A stretch of 64,000 nucleotides of DNA from Corynebacterium uropygiale (GTDB lineage Bacteria > Actinomycetota > Actinomycetes > Mycobacteriales > Mycobacteriaceae): positions 1 to 64,000 of the forward strand of contig NZ_JAKGSI010000006.1 of assembly GCF_021568315.1 (NCBI RefSeq). The letters run 5' to 3'. The notes beneath the pieces are model-generated. The model was not told where the DNA came from. It was given only the letters and a program-made list of their open reading frames with translations, and did not search any database. A program made the position numbers and the translations under genes. Shown here piece by piece: positions 36,051-46,569 of the stretch (position 1 is its first letter; every line of letters begins with the position of its first letter).

Positions 36051-36081
36051 ACCCCACCCGCGTCACCGTGGGTGGGGTTTT
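36051..36081 (+). terminator. Intrinsic terminator
   Basis: A 9-bp GC-rich stem (36051-36059 with 36070-36078) is followed by TTTT on the plus strand, 18 bp after the stop of the Lys-rich membrane protein. Confidence 0.85.
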
Positions 36082-36179
36082 TCTGCGAGTGGCGCGGATT
36101 GGCCATCGCTAAAAATGAACAGACACCTTTTCGGACACCGCGCTACTGTGGCCACATGACTGTGCATCATGCCTCTTCG

Positions 36180-36253
36180 TGGGGCCACCGGGGCTCGAAC
36201 CCGGGACCAGCAGATTATGAGTCTGCGGCTCTAACCGACTGAGCTATAGCCCC
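36180..36253 (-). tRNA. tRNA with CAU anticodon (Met, or Ile2)
   Basis: Acceptor GGGGCTA pairs with TGGCCCC. The D-arm is GCTCAGTCGGTTAGAGC and the anticodon loop CTCATAA gives anticodon CAU. T-loop TTCGAGC. The loop context fits elongator Met, but a lysidine-modified Ile2 tRNA also reads CAU and cannot be excluded by eye. No CCA encoded. Confidence 0.9.
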
Positions 36254-36404
36254 GCGAACATCTTATACAGAAGACGTGTCCCATGCCATGTGCGGGGTGG
36301 GATTTCGGGGCCCCTATTACGTCGGGGAAATCTTCGTGGAGTGCGGGTACAAAACTGCTGGATAACCCGCGTGCAGAACAGCACTGTGGCCTGCGCAGAT
36401 ATGC

Positions 36405-36429
36405 AAAAACCCCGGCCTAAAAGCCGGGG
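36405..36429 (-). terminator. Terminator of the tRNA-Ile/tRNA-Ala unit
   Basis: CCCCGGC (36410-36416) pairs with GCCGGGG (36423-36429), and five T residues follow on the minus strand. It lies 15 nt past tRNA-Ala. Confidence 0.85.
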
Positions 36430-36443
36430 AAAACGTGACAAAG

Positions 36444-36516
36444 TGGAGCATAGGAGAATCGAACTCCTGACCTTCTGCGTGCAAAGCAGACGCTCTACCA
36501 ATTGAGCTAATGCCCC
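36444..36516 (-). tRNA. tRNA-Ala (TGC)
   Basis: Acceptor GGGGCAT/ATGCTCC, D-arm GCTCAATTGGTAGAGC, anticodon loop TTTGCAC (TGC), T-loop TTCGATT, discriminator A, no CCA. It follows tRNA-Ile by 13 nt; the Ile-Ala pair after gyrA is conserved in actinobacteria. Confidence 0.96.
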
Positions 36517-36529
36517 AAGTCTGTGGTGG

Positions 36530-36603
36530 TGGGCCTAGCAAGAATCGAACTTGCGACCTCATCGTTATCAGCGATGCGCTCTAACCGACTGAGCTATAGG
36601 CCC
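36530..36603 (-). tRNA. tRNA-Ile (GAT)
   Basis: Acceptor GGGCCTA/TAGGCCC, D-arm GCTCAGTCGGTTAGAGC, anticodon loop CTGATAA (GAT), T-loop TTCGATT, discriminator A, no CCA. First gene of the Ile-Ala unit downstream of gyrA and the DUF3566 gene. Confidence 0.96.
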
Positions 36604-36707
36604 TGGCAACGAGAAGATACTTTACAGCGCGTTGACGAATGTGGCAAATCGCCCCGTGACCTGCGGAAAGTCAGACAATGAGAGCCCGTAGGTGGCGCTT
36701 GTTGTGT

Positions 36708-37049
36708 CTAGCTACCGGAGTGGAACGTCACCACGATGCCACCGAAGAGATCCACCACAGCGTTGTAGATGAGGGCCATGATCGGGGCGAGAATGGTCAT
36801 CGCAATCGCACCGATCGCGCCCACCAGGGCCGAGACCGCCATGGCCATACCAAAGCTAATGACCTGCTCACTTCCCACGCCTGATACCACCGAGTTGAAC
36901 TTGTCCCAGACGCCCACGAAGTCGAGGCTGATGTAGAGAATCGCCGTGGCGAGGATCCACGCGACGAGCCCCACGAGGGAAAAGGCCAGCGCAACTCGAA
37001 ATGCCGATTGGGGCGAGATCCGGGTCAGTGCTTGTTCTCGGGCTGCCAT
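36708..37049 (-). CDS. DUF3566 membrane protein
   Basis: A 113-aa protein with two membrane helices (about residues 20-45 and 75-100) and an intervening DKFNSVVSGVG segment. DUF3566 proteins regularly follow gyrA in corynebacteria and mycobacteria; their role is unknown. The start is the ATG at 37049, preceded by GAGGAG at 5 nt; the long upstream frame to 37247 is rejected. It is on the same strand as gyrA but separated by a terminator. Confidence 0.82.
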   Translation of the reverse strand: MAAREQALTRISPQSAFRVALAFSLVGLVAWILATAILYISLDFVGVWDKFNSVVSGVGSEQVISFGMAMAVSALVGAIGAIAMTILAPIMALIYNAVVDLFGGIVVTFHSGS

Positions 37050-37250
37050 GGGGTCTCCTCTGTCGTTTCTTCTCGGATGGGCAGGGCGATGCCCCACGCT
37101 GCTCAGCACGCTCAGCCAGCAGGGCAGGACAGAAGCTACGGTATCCTCCGTTCGCGCTCGTATTCTACTCTCCCCCTGGTATCTCAGAAGAACATGGAGC
37201 GCGCGGCCCGGGCCTACACCGGCCACCACGCAGGGCACCCGCGGCATGAG

Positions 37251-37279
37251 AAAACGGCCCGGGGTTTCTCCCGGGCCGT
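37251..37279 (-). terminator. gyrA terminator
   Basis: A 10-bp stem (37254-37263 with 37270-37279, 6-nt loop) followed by TTTT on the minus strand, about 80 bp after gyrA. The rest of the 311-bp gap 37050-37360 shows only this hairpin and the adjoining parS site. Confidence 0.85.
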
Positions 37280-37291
37280 TTCACGTGAAAC
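37278..37291. other. parS: parS site 1
   Basis: GTTTCACGTGAAAC, a perfect 14-bp palindrome matching the parS consensus bound by ParB. It shares its first two bases with the gyrA terminator stem and lies about 11 kb left of dnaA. Confidence 0.92.
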
Positions 37292-37360
37292 ATCGGATGG
37301 CGCGACCCCCCCGGTCTAGCCGGGAGAGCCATGCGGGATCATCCTCGAAGGGCCGTTGAT

Positions 37361-39895
37361 TTAGTCCTTCGGCTTATCCGCAGGGCCGTCGAGCTCGCCC
37401 TTGGCCACTGCCTCGGCGGTCTCTTCGCCCTCGCCTTCCACGTTCTTGTCGATGGCCAAGACGGTGACGTCCTTCTCCAGGTTGACCAGTCGCACGCCCA
37501 TCGTTGCACGGGAGGACGGGCGAATCTCGTTAACCTGGGTCCGGATCACGCCGCCAGCGGAGGTGATGGCGAAGATCTCGTCATCCTCGTCTACCGCGAG
37601 GGCGCCGATGAGCTTGCCTCGCTTCGGCGAGTACTTGAACGTCACGACGCCAACGCCACCGCGGCCTTGGACGTTGTAATCGTCCATGCTCGTGCGCTTG
37701 CCGTAGCCGCCCGAGGTCGCAACCAGCAGGTATTGGCCATCGCGGACCACGGTCATCGCGAGCATCTGGTCTTCACCGCGGAAGCGCATGCCCTTCACGC
37801 CGGCAGTCGCGCGGCCCATGGGCCGCAGCTGGTCGTCGTCGGCGGTGAATCGGATGGCCTGACCCTCCTCGGAGACGAGGAGGAGGTCATCCTCGTTGGA
37901 GCACAGCGCGGCCCCGATGAGGCTGTCGCCCTCGTTGAGGTTGATCGCGATGAGCCCGCCGGAGCGGGCGGACTCGTAGTCGGCCAGCCGGGACTTCTTC
38001 ACGCGGCCATGCGCCGTGGCCAGCACGAGGTACGGCGCATCCTCGTAGGACTGGATCTGGATAACCTGCGCGATCCGCTCTTCCGGCTGGAACTCCAGGA
38101 GGTTCGCGACGTGCTGGCCGCGGGCCGTGCGGGAGGCCTCCGGCAGCTCGAAGGCCTTGAGGCGGTAGACGCGGCCGAAGTTCGTGAAGAAGAGAATCCA
38201 GTCGTGCGTCGAGCAGATGAAGAAGTGCCTGACGACGTCGTCCTGCTTGAGCTCCGCGCCGCGCACGCCCTTGCCGCCGCGCCGCTGGGACTTGTAGGCG
38301 TCCACCTTGGTGCGCTTGGCGTAGCCCGTGGACGTAATGGTCACGACGACGTTCTCGCGGGCAATGAGGTCCTCCTCAGAGACCTCGCCGGTGGCCGCGA
38401 CAATCTGGGTGCGGCGCTCATCGCCGAACTTGTCCACGACCTCCTTGAGCTCATCGTGGACGATCTGGCGCTGGCGTTCGGGGCGGGCCAGGATGTCCTT
38501 AAGGTCAGCGATCTCGCGCTCGATCTCGGCCAACTCGTCGATAATCTTCTGCCGCTCGAGGGCCGCCAGGCGCCGCAGCTGCATGGCCAGAATCGCGTCC
38601 GCCTGGACCTGGTCCACGTCGAGGAGGTCCATGAGGCCCGTCCGCGCAATGTCCACCGTCTGCGAACGGCGGATGAGCGCAATGACCTCGTCGAGCATAT
38701 CCAGGGCCTTGACCAGGCCGCGCAGGATGTGAGCGCGCTTTTCCGCATCGTCGAGGCGGTACTGGGTGCGGCGCACGATGACGTCGATCTGGTGCGCCAC
38801 GTAGTAGCGCAGCATCTGGTCGAGGCGCAGCGTGCGCGGGACGCCGTCGACGATCGCCAGCATGTTGGCGCCGAAGCTCGTCTGCAGCTGGGAGTGCTTG
38901 TACAGGTTGTTGAGGACGACGCGCGGCACCGCGTCGCGCTTGAGGGTCACAACGATGCGCAGGCCCACGCGATCAGAGGACTCGTCCTCGATCTTGGAAA
39001 TGCCCGCGATCTTGCCGTTGTTCACCTGCTCCGCGATGTTGGAGATGAGGCGGTCAGGGTTGACCTGGAACGGTAGCTCCGTGATGACGATGATCTGTCG
39101 GTTCCCGTGCTCCTCAATCGTAGAGACACCGCGCATGCGGATGGAGCCACGGCCTGTCGTGTAGGCATCCTTGATGCCCTGGTCACCGACGATGAGGCCG
39201 GCCGTCGGGAAATCGGGGCCCTTGACGCGTTCCATGCACGCCTCGAGCGCCGTCTTCTCATCGGCCTCGGGGTTATCGAGGAGCCAGTAGATGGCCTCCG
39301 CAAGCTCGTTGAGGTTGTGTGGCGGGATGTTCGTCGCCATACCGACGGCAATACCGCCCGAGCCATTCATGAGGAGGTTCGGCACGCGCGAGGGCAGGAC
39401 ATCCGGCTCGAGGGTCTTCCCGTCGTAGTTCGGGGAGAAGTTGACCGTGTTCTCGCGGATATCGCGCACCATCTCCATGGCCAGCGGAGTGAGCTTACAC
39501 TCCGTGTAACGCATGGCGGCGGGGCCGTCGTCACCGCGGGAACCGAAGTTCCCCTGGCCGTCGACCAGCGGGTACCGCATGTTCCAGTCCTGCGCGAGGC
39601 GGACCAGGGTGTCATAGATAGCGTAATCGCCGTGGGGGTGGAACTGACCCATGGTGTCCGACACCGGGCGCGCGGACTTCACGTAGCCGCGCTCCGGCCG
39701 GTAGCCAGAGTCAAACATGGCGTACAGGATGCGGCGGTGGACCGGCTTCAAGCCGTCACGAACCTCCGGCAGCGCACGACCCACAATGACGGACATGGCG
39801 TAGTCGATGTAGCTCGACTGCATCTCCTCATTGATATCAATGGGCTGAATGCGATCAAAGAGGTTCTCGCCCGAGCCATTATTATCTTCGCTCAA
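37361..39895 (-). CDS. gyrA: DNA gyrase subunit A
   Basis: An 844-aa subunit of the enzyme that introduces negative supercoils. The catalytic tyrosine is in AAMRYTECKL; the C-terminal domain carries the GyrA-box QRRGGKG and beta-pinwheel repeats, ending in an acidic tail. No intein is present. In the quinolone-resistance region the sequence is HPHGDYAIYDTLVR: Tyr91 replaces the usual Ser/Ala (E. coli Ser83) while Asp95 is kept. The start is TTG 39895, the first codon after an in-frame stop, with AAGGTG upstream. A TAGACT -10 lies at 39939-39934. Confidence 0.97.
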   Translation of the reverse strand: MSEDNNGSGENLFDRIQPIDINEEMQSSYIDYAMSVIVGRALPEVRDGLKPVHRRILYAMFDSGYRPERGYVKSARPVSDTMGQFHPHGDYAIYDTLVRLAQDWNMRYPLVDGQGNFGSRGDDGPAAMRYTECKLTPLAMEMVRDIRENTVNFSPNYDGKTLEPDVLPSRVPNLLMNGSGGIAVGMATNIPPHNLNELAEAIYWLLDNPEADEKTALEACMERVKGPDFPTAGLIVGDQGIKDAYTTGRGSIRMRGVSTIEEHGNRQIIVITELPFQVNPDRLISNIAEQVNNGKIAGISKIEDESSDRVGLRIVVTLKRDAVPRVVLNNLYKHSQLQTSFGANMLAIVDGVPRTLRLDQMLRYYVAHQIDVIVRRTQYRLDDAEKRAHILRGLVKALDMLDEVIALIRRSQTVDIARTGLMDLLDVDQVQADAILAMQLRRLAALERQKIIDELAEIEREIADLKDILARPERQRQIVHDELKEVVDKFGDERRTQIVAATGEVSEEDLIARENVVVTITSTGYAKRTKVDAYKSQRRGGKGVRGAELKQDDVVRHFFICSTHDWILFFTNFGRVYRLKAFELPEASRTARGQHVANLLEFQPEERIAQVIQIQSYEDAPYLVLATAHGRVKKSRLADYESARSGGLIAINLNEGDSLIGAALCSNEDDLLLVSEEGQAIRFTADDDQLRPMGRATAGVKGMRFRGEDQMLAMTVVRDGQYLLVATSGGYGKRTSMDDYNVQGRGGVGVVTFKYSPKRGKLIGALAVDEDDEIFAITSAGGVIRTQVNEIRPSSRATMGVRLVNLEKDVTVLAIDKNVEGEGEETAEAVAKGELDGPADKPKD

Positions 39896-39986
39896 AGCTC
39901 ATTCACCTTCGATTGAGTGGACGGAACGGTCCTAGTCTATCGCACAATCGCGATTCTGAGGGCGCTGAGCGCTTTGTCCGCCCAGC

Positions 39987-40007
39987 GTGATACCGCGGTG
40001 ATACCAT
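39987..40007 (+). promoter_or_regulatory. Tandem 8-bp repeats over the -10 of the RHH gene
   Basis: GTGATACC occurs at 39987-39994 and again at 39998-40005, one helical turn (11 bp) apart. The second copy overlaps TACCAT (40002-40007), a -10 placed 6 nt before the ATG at 40014. Tandem short repeats at the promoter are typical operators of ribbon-helix-helix repressors, so autoregulation is likely. Confidence 0.5.
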
Positions 40008-40013
40008 TTGCTC

Positions 40014-40238
40014 ATGGCTATGACCCTCCGCCTCCGTGCCGACGAAGACCGCGCCCTCGCTCTCCTTGCGCGGGCCCACGGCTGCAGCAAGCAGGAAGCC
40101 GCACGCCGAGCCATCATTTCCGCCGCTGCCCGCATGCTTGAGGATGAACAGGTCCACGAGCTCGCCCAGCAGCGCCTCGCGGAGTACCGAGACATCGCGC
40201 AACGGCTCCACCCCCAGAGCCGCGAGACGCCCCGCTAA
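40014..40238 (+). CDS. Small ribbon-helix-helix protein, antitoxin-like
   Basis: A 74-aa protein beginning MAMTLRLRADEDRAL and continuing GCSKQEAARRAI, the beta-strand plus two-helix pattern of the RHH (CopG/RelB-type) fold. The C-terminal third is charged and helical, as in antitoxins that clamp a partner toxin. The start at 40014 is set by the -10 spacing; ATG 40020 is possible. It lies on the plus strand between gyrA and gyrB, 57 bp before a Doc-like gene, and probably forms an operon with it. Confidence 0.7.
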   Translation: MAMTLRLRADEDRALALLARAHGCSKQEAARRAIISAAARMLEDEQVHELAQQRLAEYRDIAQRLHPQSRETPR

Positions 40239-40288
40239 GCACAGCACAGCAGCACACCCAGCATCACATCCCCTCCCCCACCCCGGAG

Positions 40289-40302
40289 GTTTCACGTGAA
40301 AC
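40289..40302. other. parS: parS site 2
   Basis: A second perfect GTTTCACGTGAAAC. It sits between the GGAGG ribosome site and start codon of the Doc-like gene and includes that GTG start, so ParB binding could affect expression of the gene. Confidence 0.92.
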
Positions 40303-40637
40303 ACGAACAACCCCACGCCCCCGCCTGCGCCCCCATCCTCCGAGGCGTGAGCGCTGATGCTCTCCTCACCATCGCGGAGGACGTCTGCGCCGCCACGGGG
40401 ACAAGGATTAAGAACTATCCGGCCCTGGTGAGCCTCGCGGCCCTCAGTGCCCCCCGCCTTCGCGGATGCCCCCTCTACGCCACCGAGCACGAACAGGCCC
40501 GGACGATCCGCCTCGCCCTCCGCAGCTTCCCGCCCCTCGAAGAACATAATGACATCTTCGCGGACGTCCTCTTCAGCGTCCTCGCCGAACGTCACGCTCA
40601 CGCCGCCCAGCCCCCGACACGCGGGGGTACCCCTTGA
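40296..40637 (+). CDS. Degenerate Doc/Fic-like protein next to RHH gene
   Basis: A 113-aa soluble protein. The middle and end (NYPALVSLAALSAPRLRG, LRSFPPLEEHNDIFADVLF) line up by pattern with Doc-family toxins: a DxxxLxSA helix, a YxTxxEKAAxLL-like helix, and the position of the Fic motif HPFxDGNKR. Here that motif reads FPPLEEHND, so catalytic His and the Lys/Arg are missing. It may be an inactive toxin relic, or a different protein altogether. GGAGG lies 6 nt before the GTG start. Confidence 0.5.
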   Translation: MKHEQPHAPACAPILRGVSADALLTIAEDVCAATGTRIKNYPALVSLAALSAPRLRGCPLYATEHEQARTIRLALRSFPPLEEHNDIFADVLFSVLAERHAHAAQPPTRGGTP

Positions 40638-40664
40638 CGACAGCGGCCGAAAGACTGCTAGGAT
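40634..40664 (+). promoter_or_regulatory. Promoter pointing into the gap before gyrB
   Basis: TTGACG at 40634-40639 and TAGGAT at 40659-40664, spacing 19 bp. It begins at the stop of the Doc-like gene and drives the 110-bp non-coding stretch towards the convergent gyrB. Confidence 0.45.
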
Positions 40665-40670
40665 ATGTGA

Positions 40671-40776
40671 CTGTTGTGGTTACAGTGACTGATGTGACTG
40701 TGGAGGAAGGACTGCAACGTCTGTAACAACGAGTGAAGGCGGTGCCGCCCCGGAGGGGATGAGCACCGCCTTCATC
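40671..40776 (+). ncRNA. Candidate small RNA between the Doc-like gene and gyrB
   Basis: A promoter-like element is followed by about 60 nt containing three copies of TGACTG and then a strong hairpin: TGAAGGCGGTGC (40734-40745) pairs over 12 bp with GCACCGCCTTCA (40763-40774), with an inner CCCC/GGGG stem. No open frame with a start codon is visible after the GGAGGAAGG at 40702-40710. There is no T-run after the hairpin, so it may also serve as a simple convergent-gene boundary. Confidence 0.4.
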
Positions 40777-40834
40777 GCATAAGGCTCACGCCGTGGCCTT
40801 GGCTTCGCGCACAGCGAAGCCGGACCATCTCCAC

Positions 40835-42910
<2,076 letters not shown>

Positions 42911-43010
42911 TCAGTGAGCCGGAAAATTACCGTTTCAGTCTACACCCTGGCATCCCCCTACGTACTGCACCACTCAGCCAACGAGAGGCCCGCTCAGCGC
43001 CGCTGAGCGC

Positions 43011-43613
43011 CTATCCATAGGTATCGCGCGGGCCGCGGCCCTTCACATGCAAGCGGCCCTTCCGCCACGAAGGCTGCGTCGGGCCATAGAGTTTGAGCTG
43101 CTTAATCTCATCATGGCCGATTTTCTCCGCGATGCGCGCGAGGATCTGCCGCTGCATGAGCCGCAGGTTTGTCGCCCACGCGGTCGAATCGCAGCTCACG
43201 ATCACCACGTCCTCCTTGATCATCTCCACCCGCGTGTGCTTGGCAATCTCCTCCCCCACCAGGAGATCCCAGTGGTTCATCACCCAGCCGCGCGCCAGCG
43301 GCGTATCCCAGCCGCTCTGCGTGACCGTGGTGGTCATCGCACTTTTGAGGGAATGAATGTTGAGCGCTCGCGGGAGCCGACGCCCATCCGGCCCCGTTTT
43401 CTGCAATCCACGCACCCCGCGGATCCACGCCGACGCCTCGCCCTGCTTCTTCCGCCGCCGACGCAAAGGCTGAGCGCCACTTCGGCGCCCGCTCACCCGC
43501 CCCTGCGCGTGCGCCAGCTTCTGGGTGCGATCGTAAACGGCATCCACCAGGTCGGCCGGCCCGGCCGCGGAGTCCGGCTGGGGCGCGTCCTCGGAGCGGC
43601 TCGGGTCGCTCAT
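43011..43613 (-). CDS. dciA: DUF721/DciA-like protein
   Basis: A 200-aa protein with a charged, probably disordered N-terminal half and a C-terminal KH-like DUF721 domain ([26 protein letters not shown]). DciA is the ancestral loader of the replicative helicase DnaB, and its gene follows recF in actinobacteria. The start overlaps the recF stop (ATGA). Confidence 0.85.
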   Translation of the reverse strand: MSDPSRSEDAPQPDSAAGPADLVDAVYDRTQKLAHAQGRVSGRRSGAQPLRRRRKKQGEASAWIRGVRGLQKTGPDGRRLPRALNIHSLKSAMTTTVTQSGWDTPLARGWVMNHWDLLVGEEIAKHTRVEMIKEDVVIVSCDSTAWATNLRLMQRQILARIAEKIGHDEIKQLKLYGPTQPSWRKGRLHVKGRGPRDTYG

Positions 43614-44791
43614 TCGTCCTCCTCCACCAGCACGGACACGCGCCCCTCTTCACGCTGCTCCACCCCAATGGTGAAGCGCCCGCTCACCCGTTCCTCGAGG
43701 TTATCGGGGAGATCCTCGTCGACGGCCGCCGTGATGAAGACCTGCTCCACCTCGGCAGCGACCTCCACGAGCTTCTCTCGCCGGCGCCGGTCTAGCTCCG
43801 CGAAGACATCATCGAGGATGAGGATGGGCTCCGCCCCCTCCGAGGCCAGCAGGGAAAACTCCCCCAGGCGCAGGGACAGCGCGAGCGACCACGTCTCACC
43901 ATGGCTGGCGAAGCCCTTGGCCGGCTGGTCACCCAGGAGGAGCTCGACGTCATCTCGGTGCGGGCCGACGAGGGATACCCCGCGCTCGATCTCTCGTCGT
44001 CGAGAACGCCCCAGCTCAGCGAGCATTTCTGCCTCGATGATCTCGGGCTCGGAGGGGAGTTCGCCGGCGGGATCCACCGTGCCCTGATAGCGCAGCGACG
44101 CGGGCCGGGACTCCGGGGCGATGCCGGCATAGGCGTCGTGGACGTGGGAGTCCAGGCGCTCAACGAGGTTCCGCCGGGCACAAATGATCTGCGCCCCCAG
44201 CCGGGCGAGCTGGGAATCCCACGCATCGAGGGTGGCCAGCGCCCCGGCGCCCTCCGAGGAGTCGTAGCCGCGGCGCAGGGCCATCGTCGAGGACTTCAAC
44301 AGCGCATTCCGCTGGCGCACCACCTTGTCATAGTCCGAGCGCGCGCCAGCGAGCCGCGGCATGAGGGTGGAGAGGATGGCGTCGAGGTAACGACGGCGCT
44401 CCGCCGGCTCACCCCGGACGAGGGCCAAATCCTCGGGCGCGAAGAGGACCGTGCGCACCACCCCGAGCACCTCCCGGGGCGAGGACAAACGGGTTCGATT
44501 GATCTGCGCCATGTTCGCCCCGTGGGGCTTGATGAGCAGGTGGGCGGTGAGCTCGCGCCCTTCATTGACCGCCGTCGCCGACACCCGGGCATTCGCCGCC
44601 CCCGCCCGGACCAGCGGAGCATCATGGCTCACCCGATGGGAGGACAGGTGGGCGCAATAGCCCAGCGCCTCGATGATGTTGGTCTTCCCGAAGCCATTGC
44701 GCCCAACAAAGAGCACCACCCCCGGCTGGAGATCCAACTCCAGGCTGGGCCAGGATCGGAAATCTCGCAGACTCAGCTGGCGGATATACAT
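43610..44791 (-). CDS. recF: DNA replication and repair protein RecF
   Basis: A 393-aa SMC-like ATPase that helps RecA load at gaps. Walker A is GRNGFGKTN; the ABC signature region and Walker B ([12 protein letters not shown]) are present. It starts with the family pattern [14 protein letters not shown]. It is 3 bp after dnaN and overlaps dciA, so the three form one operon from dnaN. Confidence 0.95.
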   Translation of the reverse strand: MYIRQLSLRDFRSWPSLELDLQPGVVLFVGRNGFGKTNIIEALGYCAHLSSHRVSHDAPLVRAGAANARVSATAVNEGRELTAHLLIKPHGANMAQINRTRLSSPREVLGVVRTVLFAPEDLALVRGEPAERRRYLDAILSTLMPRLAGARSDYDKVVRQRNALLKSSTMALRRGYDSSEGAGALATLDAWDSQLARLGAQIICARRNLVERLDSHVHDAYAGIAPESRPASLRYQGTVDPAGELPSEPEIIEAEMLAELGRSRRREIERGVSLVGPHRDDVELLLGDQPAKGFASHGETWSLALSLRLGEFSLLASEGAEPILILDDVFAELDRRRREKLVEVAAEVEQVFITAAVDEDLPDNLEERVSGRFTIGVEQREEGRVSVLVEEDE

Positions 44792-44794
44792 GCT

Positions 44795-45982
44795 CTAGCC
44801 CGGGAGGCGAACCGGCATGAGCAAGTACAGGAAGTCCGTGTCCGGCGTCGCGTAGGTTCCGTCCTCGGTCTGCTCGGGGAGCTCCTCGGGCTCGGGCAGG
44901 AGAATCGCCGGGCGGGAGGACTCGACGAATCCGAAGACCACACGATCCGTGTCGATGACGGACAGGCCGTCCTTGAGGTATGCCGGGTTGAAGGCAATAA
45001 CCATCTCATCGCGGCCGCGGAACGCGCAGGGCAGGGTTTCCTCGGCGTGGCCGGCGTCGCTCCCCCCAGCAGAAAGGGTGAGCTCCTCGGCAGTAAAACG
45101 CATGCGGATCTGGGAATTCCGCTCCGTGACGAGGCTGACGCGGCGGATGGCTTCCTGCAGCGGCGCGATCTCGACGGTAGCGATCGCGTTGTGCACCTTC
45201 GGGAGCAGCGGCTGGATGTTGGGGAACTCGGCGTCGAGGAGGCGCGTGGTGGTCTCACGATTCTCCGCGTGGACACCAAAGAGCCCGTCCGCTCCGACCT
45301 CGTCTCCCGTGCCGACGGCCAGCTCGACGGGATCCGTCAGGTGAGGATCAACACTCCGCGCGTTTTCCAGGAGCGTTTTGGCCGGGATGAGGAGCTTGGC
45401 CGTGATGCTTTCGGAGACCGGCTTCCATTCGAGGTTGCGCACGGCGAGGCGGAAACGGTCCGTCGCGACGAGACGCAGACGACGGCCGGTGATCTCCATG
45501 TTCACACCAGTGAGCATCGGGAGCGTGTCATCCTTGCCCGCCGCGGAGGCCACCTGGGTGGTGGCGCGGGTGAAGAGCTGCGGGTCAATGGACCCGGTCA
45601 CCTCAGGGAGCGTGGGCAGCTGCGGGTAATCATCCAGCGGGATCTGCGGGAGCTCGAAGCGGGAGGAACCACAGCGAAGCTCCACTTTCGAGCCGTCCAG
45701 CGAGATCTCGACCGGCTTGTTCGGCAGGGTGTTCGTGATTTCAGCGATGAGCTTGCCAGCGACGGCGATCCGCCCGGGCTCGATGACCTCGGCGGAGATC
45801 CGCACCTTCGTGGACACCTCGTAGTCAAAGCCCGCGAACTCCAAACCATTGTCATCCGCGGTGATGACGATGGCCCGCAGAACGGGCTGAGTGACACGAT
45901 TGGGCAGGCTGCGGGCGACCCAGGTAACGGCGTGCGCCAGGTCGTCTTTAGCAACCCGGAAGGACACTTGCTGTGACTCCAT
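44795..45982 (-). CDS. dnaN: DNA polymerase III beta sliding clamp
   Basis: A 395-aa clamp with three tandem clamp domains (approx. 1-130, 140-265, 270-395), ending LLMPVRLPG like other beta clamps. The start is ATG 45982 (MESQQVSFRVAK), with GAGGAG 7 nt upstream; the open frame up to 46138 runs into the origin spacer and is rejected. It heads the dnaN-recF-dciA operon. Confidence 0.96.
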   Translation of the reverse strand: MESQQVSFRVAKDDLAHAVTWVARSLPNRVTQPVLRAIVITADDNGLEFAGFDYEVSTKVRISAEVIEPGRIAVAGKLIAEITNTLPNKPVEISLDGSKVELRCGSSRFELPQIPLDDYPQLPTLPEVTGSIDPQLFTRATTQVASAAGKDDTLPMLTGVNMEITGRRLRLVATDRFRLAVRNLEWKPVSESITAKLLIPAKTLLENARSVDPHLTDPVELAVGTGDEVGADGLFGVHAENRETTTRLLDAEFPNIQPLLPKVHNAIATVEIAPLQEAIRRVSLVTERNSQIRMRFTAEELTLSAGGSDAGHAEETLPCAFRGRDEMVIAFNPAYLKDGLSVIDTDRVVFGFVESSRPAILLPEPEELPEQTEDGTYATPDTDFLYLLMPVRLPG

Positions 45983-46243
45983 GCGGTGGCTCCTCGAAGG
46001 TACAAAACGGCTCTCTGGTGAATGACATGATCCAAAGTACCCGGCGGGCCGGGGGACCGGAAAATGTGTCATTCCCTCGGGGCCGGGCGCGGCGGGGCCG
46101 CCGGCCCGGAGTTTTTCGCACCCCCTCTTTCTCCTCACATTCTTTCCAGAGATTCAGGGAGGAGAAGCAGTAGGTCCTGTGCAATCTGGGGATAGAGGGT
46201 GAAATGACAAGGTCCGGCCACGAAAACGAGCTGTGAGTCTCGG

Positions 46244-46443
46244 TGTGGATCACGTGTGGAAAACAGAGGCCGGGTGTGGATAACTTTCGGGGTCTCTGCC
46301 TTCTCCACAGTGGCCTCGACGTTATTCACTGCTTCTCCACACCGCAACGAGGGCTTCTCCACAGGGTCTCTGAGCAGCGTGAATGGCAAAAGTATGGGCA
46401 AGATCTCCGAATTACAAGAATGGAATTACACAAGTGTGGATAA
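46244..46443. other. oriC: DnaA-box array between dnaN and dnaA (oriC part)
   Basis: The 587-bp dnaA-dnaN spacer (45983-46569) contains perfect boxes TGTGGATAA at 46275-46283 and 46435-46443 and near matches: TGTGGATCA 46244, TGTGGAAAA 46255, and TTCTCCACA at 46301, 46333 and 46355. Local sequence near 46390-46435 is AT-rich. In corynebacteria and mycobacteria the origin is mapped to this spacer. No gene is seen. Confidence 0.75.
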
Positions 46444-46454
46444 CCATGTGAAAA

Positions 46455-46479
46455 ACCCTCCAGGTGGGTCCTGGAGGGT
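46455..46479 (-). terminator. dnaA terminator
   Basis: A perfect 10-bp stem (46455-46464 with 46470-46479) with a 5-nt loop, followed by TTTTT on the minus strand, 90 bp after the dnaA stop. Confidence 0.88.
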
Positions 46480-46569
46480 GATGGGCTGCTGCCCGGGAGG
46501 TCGGGGGTTGCGCCGGCGAGGACCGCGCGGCAGACCGAGCTGCGCTACCCAGCGTCGATCCTTCTCGCG

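Noticed and set aside
37331..39076. 581-aa plus-strand open frame opposite gyrA
   Set aside because: Shadow of the gyrA coding frame; composition biased to Val, Leu, Asp and Arg with no domain.
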